From Aquiluna sp. (GTDB taxonomy: Bacteria > Actinomycetota > Actinomycetes > Actinomycetales > Microbacteriaceae), in NCBI GenBank assembly GCA_021741585.1, contig JAIOXN010000002.1, positions 62,001 through 126,000 on the forward strand: DNA of 64,000 bases, written 5' to 3'. This document shows, in pieces, positions 30,921 to 37,429 of the stretch; the first letter of the stretch is position 1; every line of letters starts with the position of its first letter. The position numbers and the translations under genes were made by a program. The notes below the pieces were generated by a model. The model was given only the letters and a program-made list of their open reading frames with translations, did no database searches and was not told where the DNA came from.

Positions 30921-30966
30921 CAAGAATTCCCAGGCCTGCACCCACGTGCTGGTCTGGGAATTCTTG
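30921..30966. terminator. Bidirectional terminator-like hairpin
   Basis: A perfect 13-bp stem (CAAGAATTCCCAG at 30921-30933 with 30954-30966) continues inward through further pairs (GCAC/GTGC). It lies after the permease stop on the plus strand and also after the end of rdgB on the minus strand. No T-run follows on either side, so termination may be weak or Rho-assisted. Confidence 0.65.
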
Positions 30967-30983
30967 CATATTGAAGTCACTAG

Positions 30984-30989
30984 TAGAAT
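30984..30989 (+). promoter_or_regulatory. tRNA-Arg promoter -10 (TAGAAT)
   Basis: TAGAAT lies 11 bases before the mature 5' end of tRNA-Arg. The best 17-base-spaced -35 is the weak TTCTTG at 30961-30966. Confidence 0.45.
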
Positions 30990-31000
30990 TTAGCTCCCTG

Positions 31001-31072
31001 GCCCCTATAGCTCAGGGGATAGAGCACCGCCCTCCGGAGGCGGGAGCGCAGGTTCGAATCCTGCTAGGGGCG
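31001..31072 (+). tRNA. tRNA-Arg (anticodon CCG)
   Basis: The 72-base cloverleaf has the acceptor stem GCCCCTA pairing with TAGGGGC, D-arm with GCTC/GAGC, anticodon stem CCGCC/GGCGG with loop CTCCGGA (anticodon CCG, reading CGG), a 4-base variable loop, T-arm GCAGG/CCTGC with TTCGAAT, and discriminator G. CCA is not encoded. Its last nine bases overlap the 3' end of the convergent rdgB gene on the opposite strand. Confidence 0.97.
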
Positions 31073-31648
31073 CTCTATTTCAGACAAGTATCCGGCCATC
31101 TGTCTCATCGCCATTGATCGGTGCGAAAAAGCATTCTTGACATCCGGGTCTAGCTCTGCTGCGGTTTGCTCAAAGCCCTCTGGAATAAACACCGGGTCAT
31201 AACCAAACCCTGCATCGCCAGATGCCGCATCCGCGATGCTCCCCTGCCAAATCCCAGTGAAGGAAACTTCACCCGAATCAGTAACCAGAACAATCGTGCA
31301 AACAAAGGCTGCCGCGCGATTCTCTTCTGGGATGTCATTCAGCTGAGCCAACAGCAAGTCTCGGTTGGTTTTATCGTCACGGGTGCCAGACCAAATAGCA
31401 GAGAAGATGCCTGGCGCTCCCCCCATAACCTCAACAGCGATACCTGAGTCATCTGCAAATGCCGGCTTGCCGGTGGCAGCATATGCCGCCCTGGCTTTGA
31501 TGCGTGCATTCTCAAGAAAGCTGATGCCAGATTCAACCGGCTCCGGACCGTCATAGGTCAAAATCTTCAAATCTGGCATTGCCGAGCCCAAGATATTCTG
31601 AGCTTCCTGAGCTTTATGTTTATTGCCGGTTGCAAAAACCAATTCCAT
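31064..31648 (-). CDS. rdgB: XTP/dITP pyrophosphatase (Ham1/RdgB)
   Basis: The 194-residue enzyme hydrolyses deaminated purine nucleotides (ITP, dITP, XTP), keeping them out of DNA and RNA. Family motifs are FATGNKHKAQEAQNIL at the start, FADDSGIAVEVMGGAPGIFSAIWSG in the middle and FGYDPVFIPEG plus SHRSMAM near the end. Its ATG overlaps the rph stop (TAATG). The murI-rph-rdgB order is common in actinobacteria. The stop codon lies within the tRNA-Arg gene sequence on the other strand. Confidence 0.96.
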   Translation of the reverse strand: MELVFATGNKHKAQEAQNILGSAMPDLKILTYDGPEPVESGISFLENARIKARAAYAATGKPAFADDSGIAVEVMGGAPGIFSAIWSGTRDDKTNRDLLLAQLNDIPEENRAAAFVCTIVLVTDSGEVSFTGIWQGSIADAASGDAGFGYDPVFIPEGFEQTAAELDPDVKNAFSHRSMAMRQMAGYLSEIERP

Positions 31649-32388
31649 TAGCGAAGGTCCAGTGCGTCACCAAGAGCCGCCTTTTGAGCCAGAGCAAGTT
31701 GGGCGTTAGAACCAGTCGCCAGAGCCAAAAGCGCATCCAGTTCAGCCTTGTCAAATGGTGCCGCCTCTGCGGTGCCCTGGACTTCAACAAAGAGACCCCG
31801 GCCGGTCATTACCACGTTCATGTCGGTTTCTGCTCTTACGTCTTCCACATATGCCAAATCTGTCATTGGAACACCGTCAATGATTCCTACCGAGACTGCA
31901 GAAACAGTGTCCAAAAGCGGCTTTGCGCTTTTGGCCAGCATGCCGTTCTGCTTTCCCCAGGTAATCGCATCGGCCAAGGCAATGAATGCTCCGGTGATTG
32001 CAGCAGTTCTAGTGCCACCATCGGCCTGTAAGACATCACAGTCCAAAACAATTGTGTTTTCTCCGAGGGCCTTGACGTCAATGATTGCCCTCAAGGAGCG
32101 ACCAATAAGCCTAGAAATCTCGTGTGTGCGGCCACCGATCTTTCCCTTGACTGCCTCCCGATCGTTTCTAGTGTTAGTTGCCCTTGGAAGCATTGAATAT
32201 TCAGATGTGACCCAACCTTCGCCACTGTCCTTTTTAAACCTTGGCACCCCTTGAGTGAACGAAGCATTGCAAAGCACTTTGGTGTCACCAAAAGAAACCA
32301 GCACCGAACCCTCAGCATGAATCGTAAAACCTCGTTCGATAGAAACCGGTCTCATCTGTTCAGGAGTTCTGCCGTCTGCTCTAGTCAT
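31648..32388 (-). CDS. rph: Ribonuclease PH
   Basis: The 246-residue phosphorolytic 3'-5' exoribonuclease trims tRNA 3' ends. The sequence has the N-terminal [13 protein letters not shown] motif, the [16 protein letters not shown] phosphate-binding region and the [19 protein letters not shown] block. I prefer the ATG at 32388 (MTRADGR) over the TTG three bases earlier. It overlaps the end of murI and is coupled to rdgB by TAATG. Confidence 0.96.
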   Translation of the reverse strand: MTRADGRTPEQMRPVSIERGFTIHAEGSVLVSFGDTKVLCNASFTQGVPRFKKDSGEGWVTSEYSMLPRATNTRNDREAVKGKIGGRTHEISRLIGRSLRAIIDVKALGENTIVLDCDVLQADGGTRTAAITGAFIALADAITWGKQNGMLAKSAKPLLDTVSAVSVGIIDGVPMTDLAYVEDVRAETDMNVVMTGRGLFVEVQGTAEAAPFDKAELDALLALATGSNAQLALAQKAALGDALDLR

Positions 32389-33202
32389 CAAAGACCTTTC
32401 TGGTTAGGTGAGACACATTGTTCACCTCTGGACCCAAGAATCTCTTGGCCAATGTTTCAAATTCGGCTTCGTTGCCGGTTGCAAAAAACTTATAAGTAGG
32501 AACCGAATCTTCAGGTGCGAGCAGATGATGCTCGGTAAGTACTCTAAAAACATCCTTCGCGGTTTCGTCCGCGGAAGAAACCAGGTTCACACTCTCACCC
32601 ATCACATATGAAAGAGCAGCCTGCAAAAGGGGGTAGTGAGTACACCCGAGAACAAGAGTGTCCACCCCAGCCTGCTTCAATGGCTCCAGATATTCTTGTG
32701 CAGATTTCAATAGCGCAGGGCCTGAGGTAATACCGCGCTCAACAAAATCTACAAATTTTGGACAGGCGGCTGAAGTGATTTCAAAGTCCACTGCCGCTGC
32801 AAATGCATCGTCGTAAGCACCTGATGTAATCGTGGCATCCGTCCCGATCACCCCAACCTTGTGATTTCTAGAAGTTGCAACCGCTCTTCTTACTGCAGGC
32901 TGAATAACCTCGACGACCGGAACACCAAGCCCCTCGGTATATCGCTCGCGAGCGTCTCTTAGAACTGCAGCTGAAGCTGAGTTACATGCGATGACCAACA
33001 TCTTCACGCCTGATGCAACCAACTCGTCCATTACCTCAAGCGCTAGCGAGCGGACTGTAGAGATGGATTTAGGTCCATATGGAGAATTGAGAGTGTCACC
33101 AACATAGTGAATTGATTCATGGGGCAGTTGATCGATAATTGCCCGCGCAACGGTCAGTCCACCGACTCCTGAGTCGAATACACCAATTGGCCTTGAATCC
33201 AC
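32381..33202 (-). CDS. murI: Glutamate racemase
   Basis: The 273-residue cofactor-independent racemase supplies D-glutamate for peptidoglycan. The two catalytic cysteines lie in [12 protein letters not shown] (about residue 74) and LGCTHYPLL (about residue 185); the N-terminal [16 protein letters not shown] motif is intact. The GTG start is preceded by TAGACT and exactly six bases, indicating a leaderless transcript, and no Shine-Dalgarno is present. It heads a murI-rph-rdgB operon divergent from pncB. Confidence 0.96.
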   Translation of the reverse strand: MDSRPIGVFDSGVGGLTVARAIIDQLPHESIHYVGDTLNSPYGPKSISTVRSLALEVMDELVASGVKMLVIACNSASAAVLRDARERYTEGLGVPVVEVIQPAVRRAVATSRNHKVGVIGTDATITSGAYDDAFAAAVDFEITSAACPKFVDFVERGITSGPALLKSAQEYLEPLKQAGVDTLVLGCTHYPLLQAALSYVMGESVNLVSSADETAKDVFRVLTEHHLLAPEDSVPTYKFFATGNEAEFETLAKRFLGPEVNNVSHLTRKVFDD

Positions 33203-33214
33203 CGGATAAGTCTA
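33203..33214 (-). promoter_or_regulatory. Leaderless promoter of murI (-10 TAGACT)
   Basis: On the minus strand TAGACT (33214-33209) is followed by six bases and the GTG start at 33202. No Shine-Dalgarno is present. Confidence 0.6.
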
Positions 33215-33229
33215 TTGGCCCAATTTCGC

Positions 33230-33242
33230 TAGGCTGTTCTGG
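33230..33242 (+). promoter_or_regulatory. Leaderless promoter of pncB (-10 TAGGCT)
   Basis: TAGGCT at 33230-33235 is followed by six bases and the GTG at 33242. It lies 15 bases from the murI -10 on the opposite strand. Confidence 0.6.
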
Positions 33243-34513
33243 TGACCAGCGCGCTTCTAACTGACAGATACGAACTAACCATGGTTCAGGCTGCCCTGAA
33301 GTCTGGAAAGGCATCCAGAAACTGTGTTTTTGAAGTGTTTTCTAGGCAACTACCCCCGGGAAGACGCTTTGGCGTCGTCGCCGGCACTGGCAGGGTCTTA
33401 GAGGCAATCAGGGACTTTAGGTTCGATCAATCGGATTTGGAATTTCTAAAGGACAACAACGTTGTCGACTCTCAAACTTTGGATTGGTTGGCCGCCTATA
33501 AATTTTCCGGCAACATCAGCGGTTATGCCGAGGGCGAGCTCTATTTTGGTCACTCCCCCATTCTTACAGTTGAAGGCAGCTTCGCAGAGGCTGTTCTCCT
33601 GGAGACGGTAATTCTCTCCATTTTGAACTACGATTCTGCAATTGCATCCGCTGCGGCAAGGATGAAGACTGCTGCTGGCGATCGAATATTGAACGAGATG
33701 GGCAGTCGCAGAGCCCAAGAAGAGGCTGCTGTATCAGCCGCGAGAGCCGCTTATATCACCGGATTTTCGGCAACCAGCAACCTTCAGGCAGGCAAGAAAT
33801 GGGGAATTCCAACCATGGGAACCTCAGCCCACTCATTCACCCTGCTACACGATTCAGAGGAAGAAGCATTCAGGGCTCAAATCGATTCAATGGGGCCCGA
33901 AACCACCTTGTTGGTTGACACCTACGATGTTCACAATGCCGTTGCCATGGCAGTCAAGCTAACCGATGGCAAGCTCCGCGCGGTTCGAATTGACTCTGGA
34001 GATCTTGCGGCAACTGCAATTGCAGTGAGACAACAATTGGACGAGCTTGGAGCCAAGACCACCAAAATTACAGTCACCTCAGATCTCGATGAATACACCA
34101 TCGCCGCATTGGCAGCAGCGCCAGTTGACTCCTATGGGGTTGGGACATCCTTGGTTACCGGTTCTGGCTATCCGACTGCGGGCTTTGTATACAAACTGGT
34201 TTCCCATCAAGCCGGCGAGGGCTGGGTCGATGTGGCCAAAAAATCAGCCCAGAAGTCAAACCGCGGTGGCAAAAAGATTGCGCATCGAATTATTGAGAAG
34301 GGCATCGCAACATCTGAACTAATTGGCGACCAAACAAATGGCCGTGCCCTGCAAGTTCCGCTCGCTATAAATGGTGAGATAAATGAAAACCTACTCGGCA
34401 AGAACTCTGTTGTGATGGCGAGAGAAGTTCACCAATCAGCAATAGCAGAGCTTTCACCAGAATCTAAGCGCCTTTCAAAAGGCGAGCCAGCGATTCCGAC
34501 AGAGTTTAATTAG
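33242..34513 (+). CDS. pncB: Nicotinate phosphoribosyltransferase
   Basis: The 423-residue enzyme joins nicotinate and PRPP in the Preiss-Handler NAD salvage route. The start region LLTDRYELTMVQAAL is characteristic, as is the central GTSAHSFTLLHDSEEEAF block with the histidine phosphorylated during ATP-coupled turnover, and the VDTYDVHNAVAMAV and VRIDSGDLAATA segments of the PRPP site. The GTG start is leaderless. Its 3' end overlaps the convergent DUF3039 gene by eight bases. Confidence 0.95.
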   Translation: MTSALLTDRYELTMVQAALKSGKASRNCVFEVFSRQLPPGRRFGVVAGTGRVLEAIRDFRFDQSDLEFLKDNNVVDSQTLDWLAAYKFSGNISGYAEGELYFGHSPILTVEGSFAEAVLLETVILSILNYDSAIASAAARMKTAAGDRILNEMGSRRAQEEAAVSAARAAYITGFSATSNLQAGKKWGIPTMGTSAHSFTLLHDSEEEAFRAQIDSMGPETTLLVDTYDVHNAVAMAVKLTDGKLRAVRIDSGDLAATAIAVRQQLDELGAKTTKITVTSDLDEYTIAALAAAPVDSYGVGTSLVTGSGYPTAGFVYKLVSHQAGEGWVDVAKKSAQKSNRGGKKIAHRIIEKGIATSELIGDQTNGRALQVPLAINGEINENLLGKNSVVMAREVHQSAIAELSPESKRLSKGEPAIPTEFN

Positions 34514-34757
34514 TCTCTTCTGGCTCTGGGATAAATCCCTCGTAAATTGCTTTGCAGGTCGGGCAGACTGGGAACTTTTTTGGATCCCTTGAGGGCACCC
34601 AAACCTTGCCACAAAGTGCGACAACCTTATTACCCATAACTGCAGACTCGACAATTTTGTTCTTTTTCACATAGTGTGAGTACCGCTCATGATCGCCGTG
34701 ATCCAGAACTGCCTGTTCTTCAACCTGGGTAGCACCCACACTTTGAGTTTGATTCAT
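34506..34757 (-). CDS. DUF3039 small protein
   Basis: The 83-residue protein matches the actinobacterial DUF3039 family: an N-terminal acidic stretch, HYVKKNKIVESAVMGN, then VALCGKVWVPSRDP and a CPTC pair near the C terminus. With the Cys of ALCGK it could form a small zinc site. Function is unknown. It follows the HtrA-type protease gene after four bases in the same direction, so it is probably cotranscribed with it. Confidence 0.85.
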   Translation of the reverse strand: MNQTQSVGATQVEEQAVLDHGDHERYSHYVKKNKIVESAVMGNKVVALCGKVWVPSRDPKKFPVCPTCKAIYEGFIPEPEETN

Positions 34758-34761
34758 GAGG

Positions 34762-35964
34762 TTATTTTAGAGTCGCGGCATCGCCGAGGGTCACGGTAAA
34801 TTCGAGTTCCTTGCCCTTGCGGAGCACTTTGATGTCAATAACTTTCCCTGCGGGCTGCTGTCTTACTAAGGCGGTCAAGTCGCTAGCCGAGGTTACGTCT
34901 CTACCACCAAAACCAATCACAACATCTCCAGCCTTCAAGCCGGCTGCCTCTGCAGCGCCACCGACTGAAAGCTCTTGGATCAAAGCTCCAGTGGAGAAAG
35001 AGGAATTTGGCTCCAAATTATCGCTAACCATAGCTCCTAGCAGGCCGTGAGTTGCACTACCGGTATCCATAATTTCCTGAGCAATTCTCAATGCAGTGTT
35101 AGACGGGATTGCGAAGCCAACTCCGATGCTTCCGCTTTCGCCATTGCCAGCGGTGGCGATTGCCTCGTTTATGCCGATCAATTCACCCTTGCTGTTAACA
35201 AGAGCACCGCCCGAGTTTCCTGGGTTTATTGCAGCATCGGTTTGGATTACCTGAAGACTAATTGGTGCGTTCCCGGTGCCATTCCAGAGCTGCAAGCCCG
35301 GAGAATCATTTACCTCTGAAGAGGCAACCTGGATGGTCCGGTCAAGCGCAGAGACAATTCCTTGGGTGACGGTTGAGGAAAGCCCGAGTGGAGCTCCAAT
35401 TGCCACCACAGAATCACCAACGTTCAGCTTGTCACTGTCTGCAAAAACAATGGGCTTGAGCCCCGATTCCTCAATTTTGACAACTGCCAAGTCATAAACG
35501 GTGTCATAACCCACCAACTGTGCGGCGTAGACATTCCCGCTCCACAACCTAACCGTTACATTTGCGTCCTCGGTAAGGCCGCCCAAAGTTACGACGTGGG
35601 CATTTGTGAGGATGTAGCCGTCCTCAGTCAACATGACCCCAGAACCCGAACCCGAGCCGCTGCTGGACTCGACAGATAGCGTCACAACAGATGGCGAAGC
35701 TGCAGCCGCAGCTCCAGTTACCCAGTTCACCATCTCTGTGTCGTTCACAACAATGGGAGCAGGTTGTGTAATTGAAAGATAAGAAAGAGTAAAGGCCGTT
35801 GAGGCAATTACCCCACCGATCATCGCAGTTGTGAGAGCGAGTGTGGCAAGACCAAGGGGACGTAAGATCCGAATCTTGCGCTTTGGCTTGGCTGGAATCT
35901 GGGGCGGAGTGTAGGGAGAGTTGAAATTAAACTGGGACTCACCGGACCTATTCCATTCAGACAT
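34762..35964 (-). CDS. HtrA/DegP-type membrane-anchored serine protease with PDZ domain
   Basis: From the ATG at 35964 (Shine-Dalgarno AAAGG) the protein has 400 residues; an upstream in-frame codon at 36006 is unlikely. A Pro-rich basic cytoplasmic tail (1-35) precedes one membrane helix (about 36-62), a trypsin-like domain with triad His123 (TNAHVV), Asp158 (YDLAVVKI) and Ser251 (NPGNSGGAL), and one C-terminal PDZ domain (about 310-395). It should cleave misfolded or damaged proteins outside the membrane. A Gly/Ser run at 101-109 lies before the His. A DUF3039 gene follows. Confidence 0.94.
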   Translation of the reverse strand: MSEWNRSGESQFNFNSPYTPPQIPAKPKRKIRILRPLGLATLALTTAMIGGVIASTAFTLSYLSITQPAPIVVNDTEMVNWVTGAAAAASPSVVTLSVESSSGSGSGSGVMLTEDGYILTNAHVVTLGGLTEDANVTVRLWSGNVYAAQLVGYDTVYDLAVVKIEESGLKPIVFADSDKLNVGDSVVAIGAPLGLSSTVTQGIVSALDRTIQVASSEVNDSPGLQLWNGTGNAPISLQVIQTDAAINPGNSGGALVNSKGELIGINEAIATAGNGESGSIGVGFAIPSNTALRIAQEIMDTGSATHGLLGAMVSDNLEPNSSFSTGALIQELSVGGAAEAAGLKAGDVVIGFGGRDVTSASDLTALVRQQPAGKVIDIKVLRKGKELEFTVTLGDAATLK

Positions 35965-36065
35965 GTCTAACCTTTCGCGAGTTGTGTTCCAAAGTATGAA
36001 CAACAACGCTGGGGATTTTATGCATCCAAGCTGAATGTCTTCTGACCCCGAGTCTCCAGATTACC

Positions 36066-36803
36066 TCAGCCGACCAATAGAGTCCTCCTTGGTGGGTCTA
36101 TCACAACGACCGTTAGTCCATTGCTCTCAAGACTCCAGGAAGCAGCGTTAGAAACCCAGCTACCTGAACCGATTTTGTAATCAACTTCATAATCAACTAA
36201 TGCCGTTGCCTGATAAGTCCCAATTTCGGCAAAACTCCTTTGATATCTAGTCCCGGAACCTGACCCTCTATCCGAGTAGCTCCATGAAACTTGGACAGGT
36301 CGAAACCTTATCTGAGCACTTTGATCAAACAGGCGTCCTGATTTCTGGAACTCAGATGCGCTCACAAAGAAATTTCCAACTTCTTCCACTTCCAGCTCAT
36401 CCCCCGGATCCCACCAAGCAAATGGCTTGGTTGTATCGGCACTAAATTGATCTGATAGCTGAGTCTGGACGCTTTTTATGACAGGAACAACGGCCTGCGA
36501 GGGCTCTGGGATCGCATCTCCGATACACAATCTGGACCCCACAACAATCCAGGAAGTTATGACACCAATTGTGGGCTGATCGATACTTCCATTCACGTAG
36601 TACTGGCAGAGTCGCATCGGTTTGGGTTCTGTTGGTTGGTTCCGGCCATTGGACGTCGAGTCAGAATTAGATCCCTGGCTGGCGCAAATTGTAAAACTGC
36701 CCGCCTGAGATTCCGAACAATCAACATCACATTGCCCTAGTGCAGCTTTTGTTAGGTCACAACCGGCTAGGGCAAAGAATCCGAACAGCGCCTCTACTAG
36801 CAT
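36066..36803 (-). CDS. Orphan secreted protein, probable lipoprotein with PKD-like C-terminal region
   Basis: This 245-residue protein has a short hydrophobic N terminus with a lipobox-like ALAGC (Cys15), three further cysteines by residue 41, and a Ser/Asn/Pro linker. The C-terminal third (QVSWSYSDRGSGSGTRYQR, then GTYQATALVDYEVDYKIG) resembles a PKD-like beta-sandwich. The signal peptide lacks any positive charge before the hydrophobic run, and a stop codon shortly upstream leaves no earlier start, so lipidation is uncertain. It overlaps the preceding lipoprotein gene by seven bases. I do not recognise a function. Confidence 0.65.
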   Translation of the reverse strand: MLVEALFGFFALAGCDLTKAALGQCDVDCSESQAGSFTICASQGSNSDSTSNGRNQPTEPKPMRLCQYYVNGSIDQPTIGVITSWIVVGSRLCIGDAIPEPSQAVVPVIKSVQTQLSDQFSADTTKPFAWWDPGDELEVEEVGNFFVSASEFQKSGRLFDQSAQIRFRPVQVSWSYSDRGSGSGTRYQRSFAEIGTYQATALVDYEVDYKIGSGSWVSNAASWSLESNGLTVVVIDPPRRTLLVG

Positions 36804-37234
36804 TCGCGACCAACCATCTCAAGCAAATTGATTTTGACTTCAGAGGACCGCTCTACGAATTTTGCACGCATCAGCTGTCGCTCCATGCGCTCCGGGATTG
36901 GAAAGTCCTCGCCATTTTCATAAACAAATCTGGTTGCCGAAACATCAAGACAACTTTCGAATTGATCAGCTGAAATGAGGGTGGTCTGGGAAAAAGAACT
37001 ATGACCAAGTTGGATCAAACCCATTGATGCAATCAATTCTTGGGTCTGGATTGCAGACTCAAGAGCATCACCCTCGAGGATCCGATCAAACCTCGGTGAA
37101 TTTGTCGAAGCCTCAATTGCATAGAGATTCAATGCGGTGTCGATCCTTACGACCATGTCCTGAGCTATCGAATCCCCAGACTTCTGAGCGCAACCGGAAA
37201 GAATCAGCAGGAGCAAAACAATTGAAATTTTCAT
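36797..37234 (-). CDS. Orphan small lipoprotein
   Basis: The 145-residue protein begins with a clear lipoprotein signal (MKISIVLLLLILSGC, Cys15), followed by a mostly alpha-helical, mixed-charge region with no family I recognise. It overlaps the next gene by seven bases, so the two products are probably made and exported together. A TAACTT hexamer six bases before the ATG may be its -10. It lies between the tRNA-fMet terminator and the second lipoprotein gene. Confidence 0.65.
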   Translation of the reverse strand: MKISIVLLLLILSGCAQKSGDSIAQDMVVRIDTALNLYAIEASTNSPRFDRILEGDALESAIQTQELIASMGLIQLGHSSFSQTTLISADQFESCLDVSATRFVYENGEDFPIPERMERQLMRAKFVERSSEVKINLLEMVGREC

Positions 37235-37273
37235 TCTGAAAAGTTAGCCAAACATTGAAAAGCGGGTTCTTGG

Positions 37274-37282
37274 TTATCCACA
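37274..37282 (+). promoter_or_regulatory. Isolated DnaA-box match
   Basis: TTATCCACA, an exact match to the consensus DnaA box, lies in the gap between the lipoprotein gene and the tRNA-fMet terminator. A single box has limited meaning, and chance occurrence cannot be excluded. Confidence 0.25.
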
Positions 37283-37287
37283 GAAAT

Positions 37288-37315
37288 GGAAAATCCCTGA
37301 GCGAACTCAGGGATT
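37288..37315 (-). terminator. tRNA-fMet terminator
   Basis: On the minus strand AATCCCTGAG-TTCG-CTCAGGGATT forms a perfect 10-bp stem closed by a UUCG tetraloop, followed by TTTTCC. It starts nine bases after the tRNA 3' end, in the right place and orientation to stop tRNA transcription. Confidence 0.85.
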
Positions 37316-37323
37316 CCATCTAG

Positions 37324-37397
37324 TTGCGGGGGCAGGATTTGAACCTACGACCTCCGGGTTATGAGCCCGGCGAGCTACCGAACTGCTCCACCCCGCG
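37324..37397 (-). tRNA. Initiator tRNA-fMet (anticodon CAT)
   Basis: The 74-base cloverleaf begins CGCGGGG with the non-pairing C1-A72 typical of bacterial initiators, has three G-C pairs below the anticodon loop (GGG CTCATAA CCC), and a T-arm with TTCAAAT. These features separate it from elongator tRNA-Met. CCA is not encoded. A UUCG hairpin terminator follows. Confidence 0.96.
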
Positions 37398-37429
37398 GCG
37401 AAGTTCCAACTCTAGCATTACTCGGATAG

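Noticed and set aside
37324-37397. Assignment of the CAT-anticodon tRNA as elongator tRNA-Met or tRNA-Ile(CAT)
   Set aside because: The C1-A72 mismatch and three G-C pairs of the anticodon stem are initiator features.
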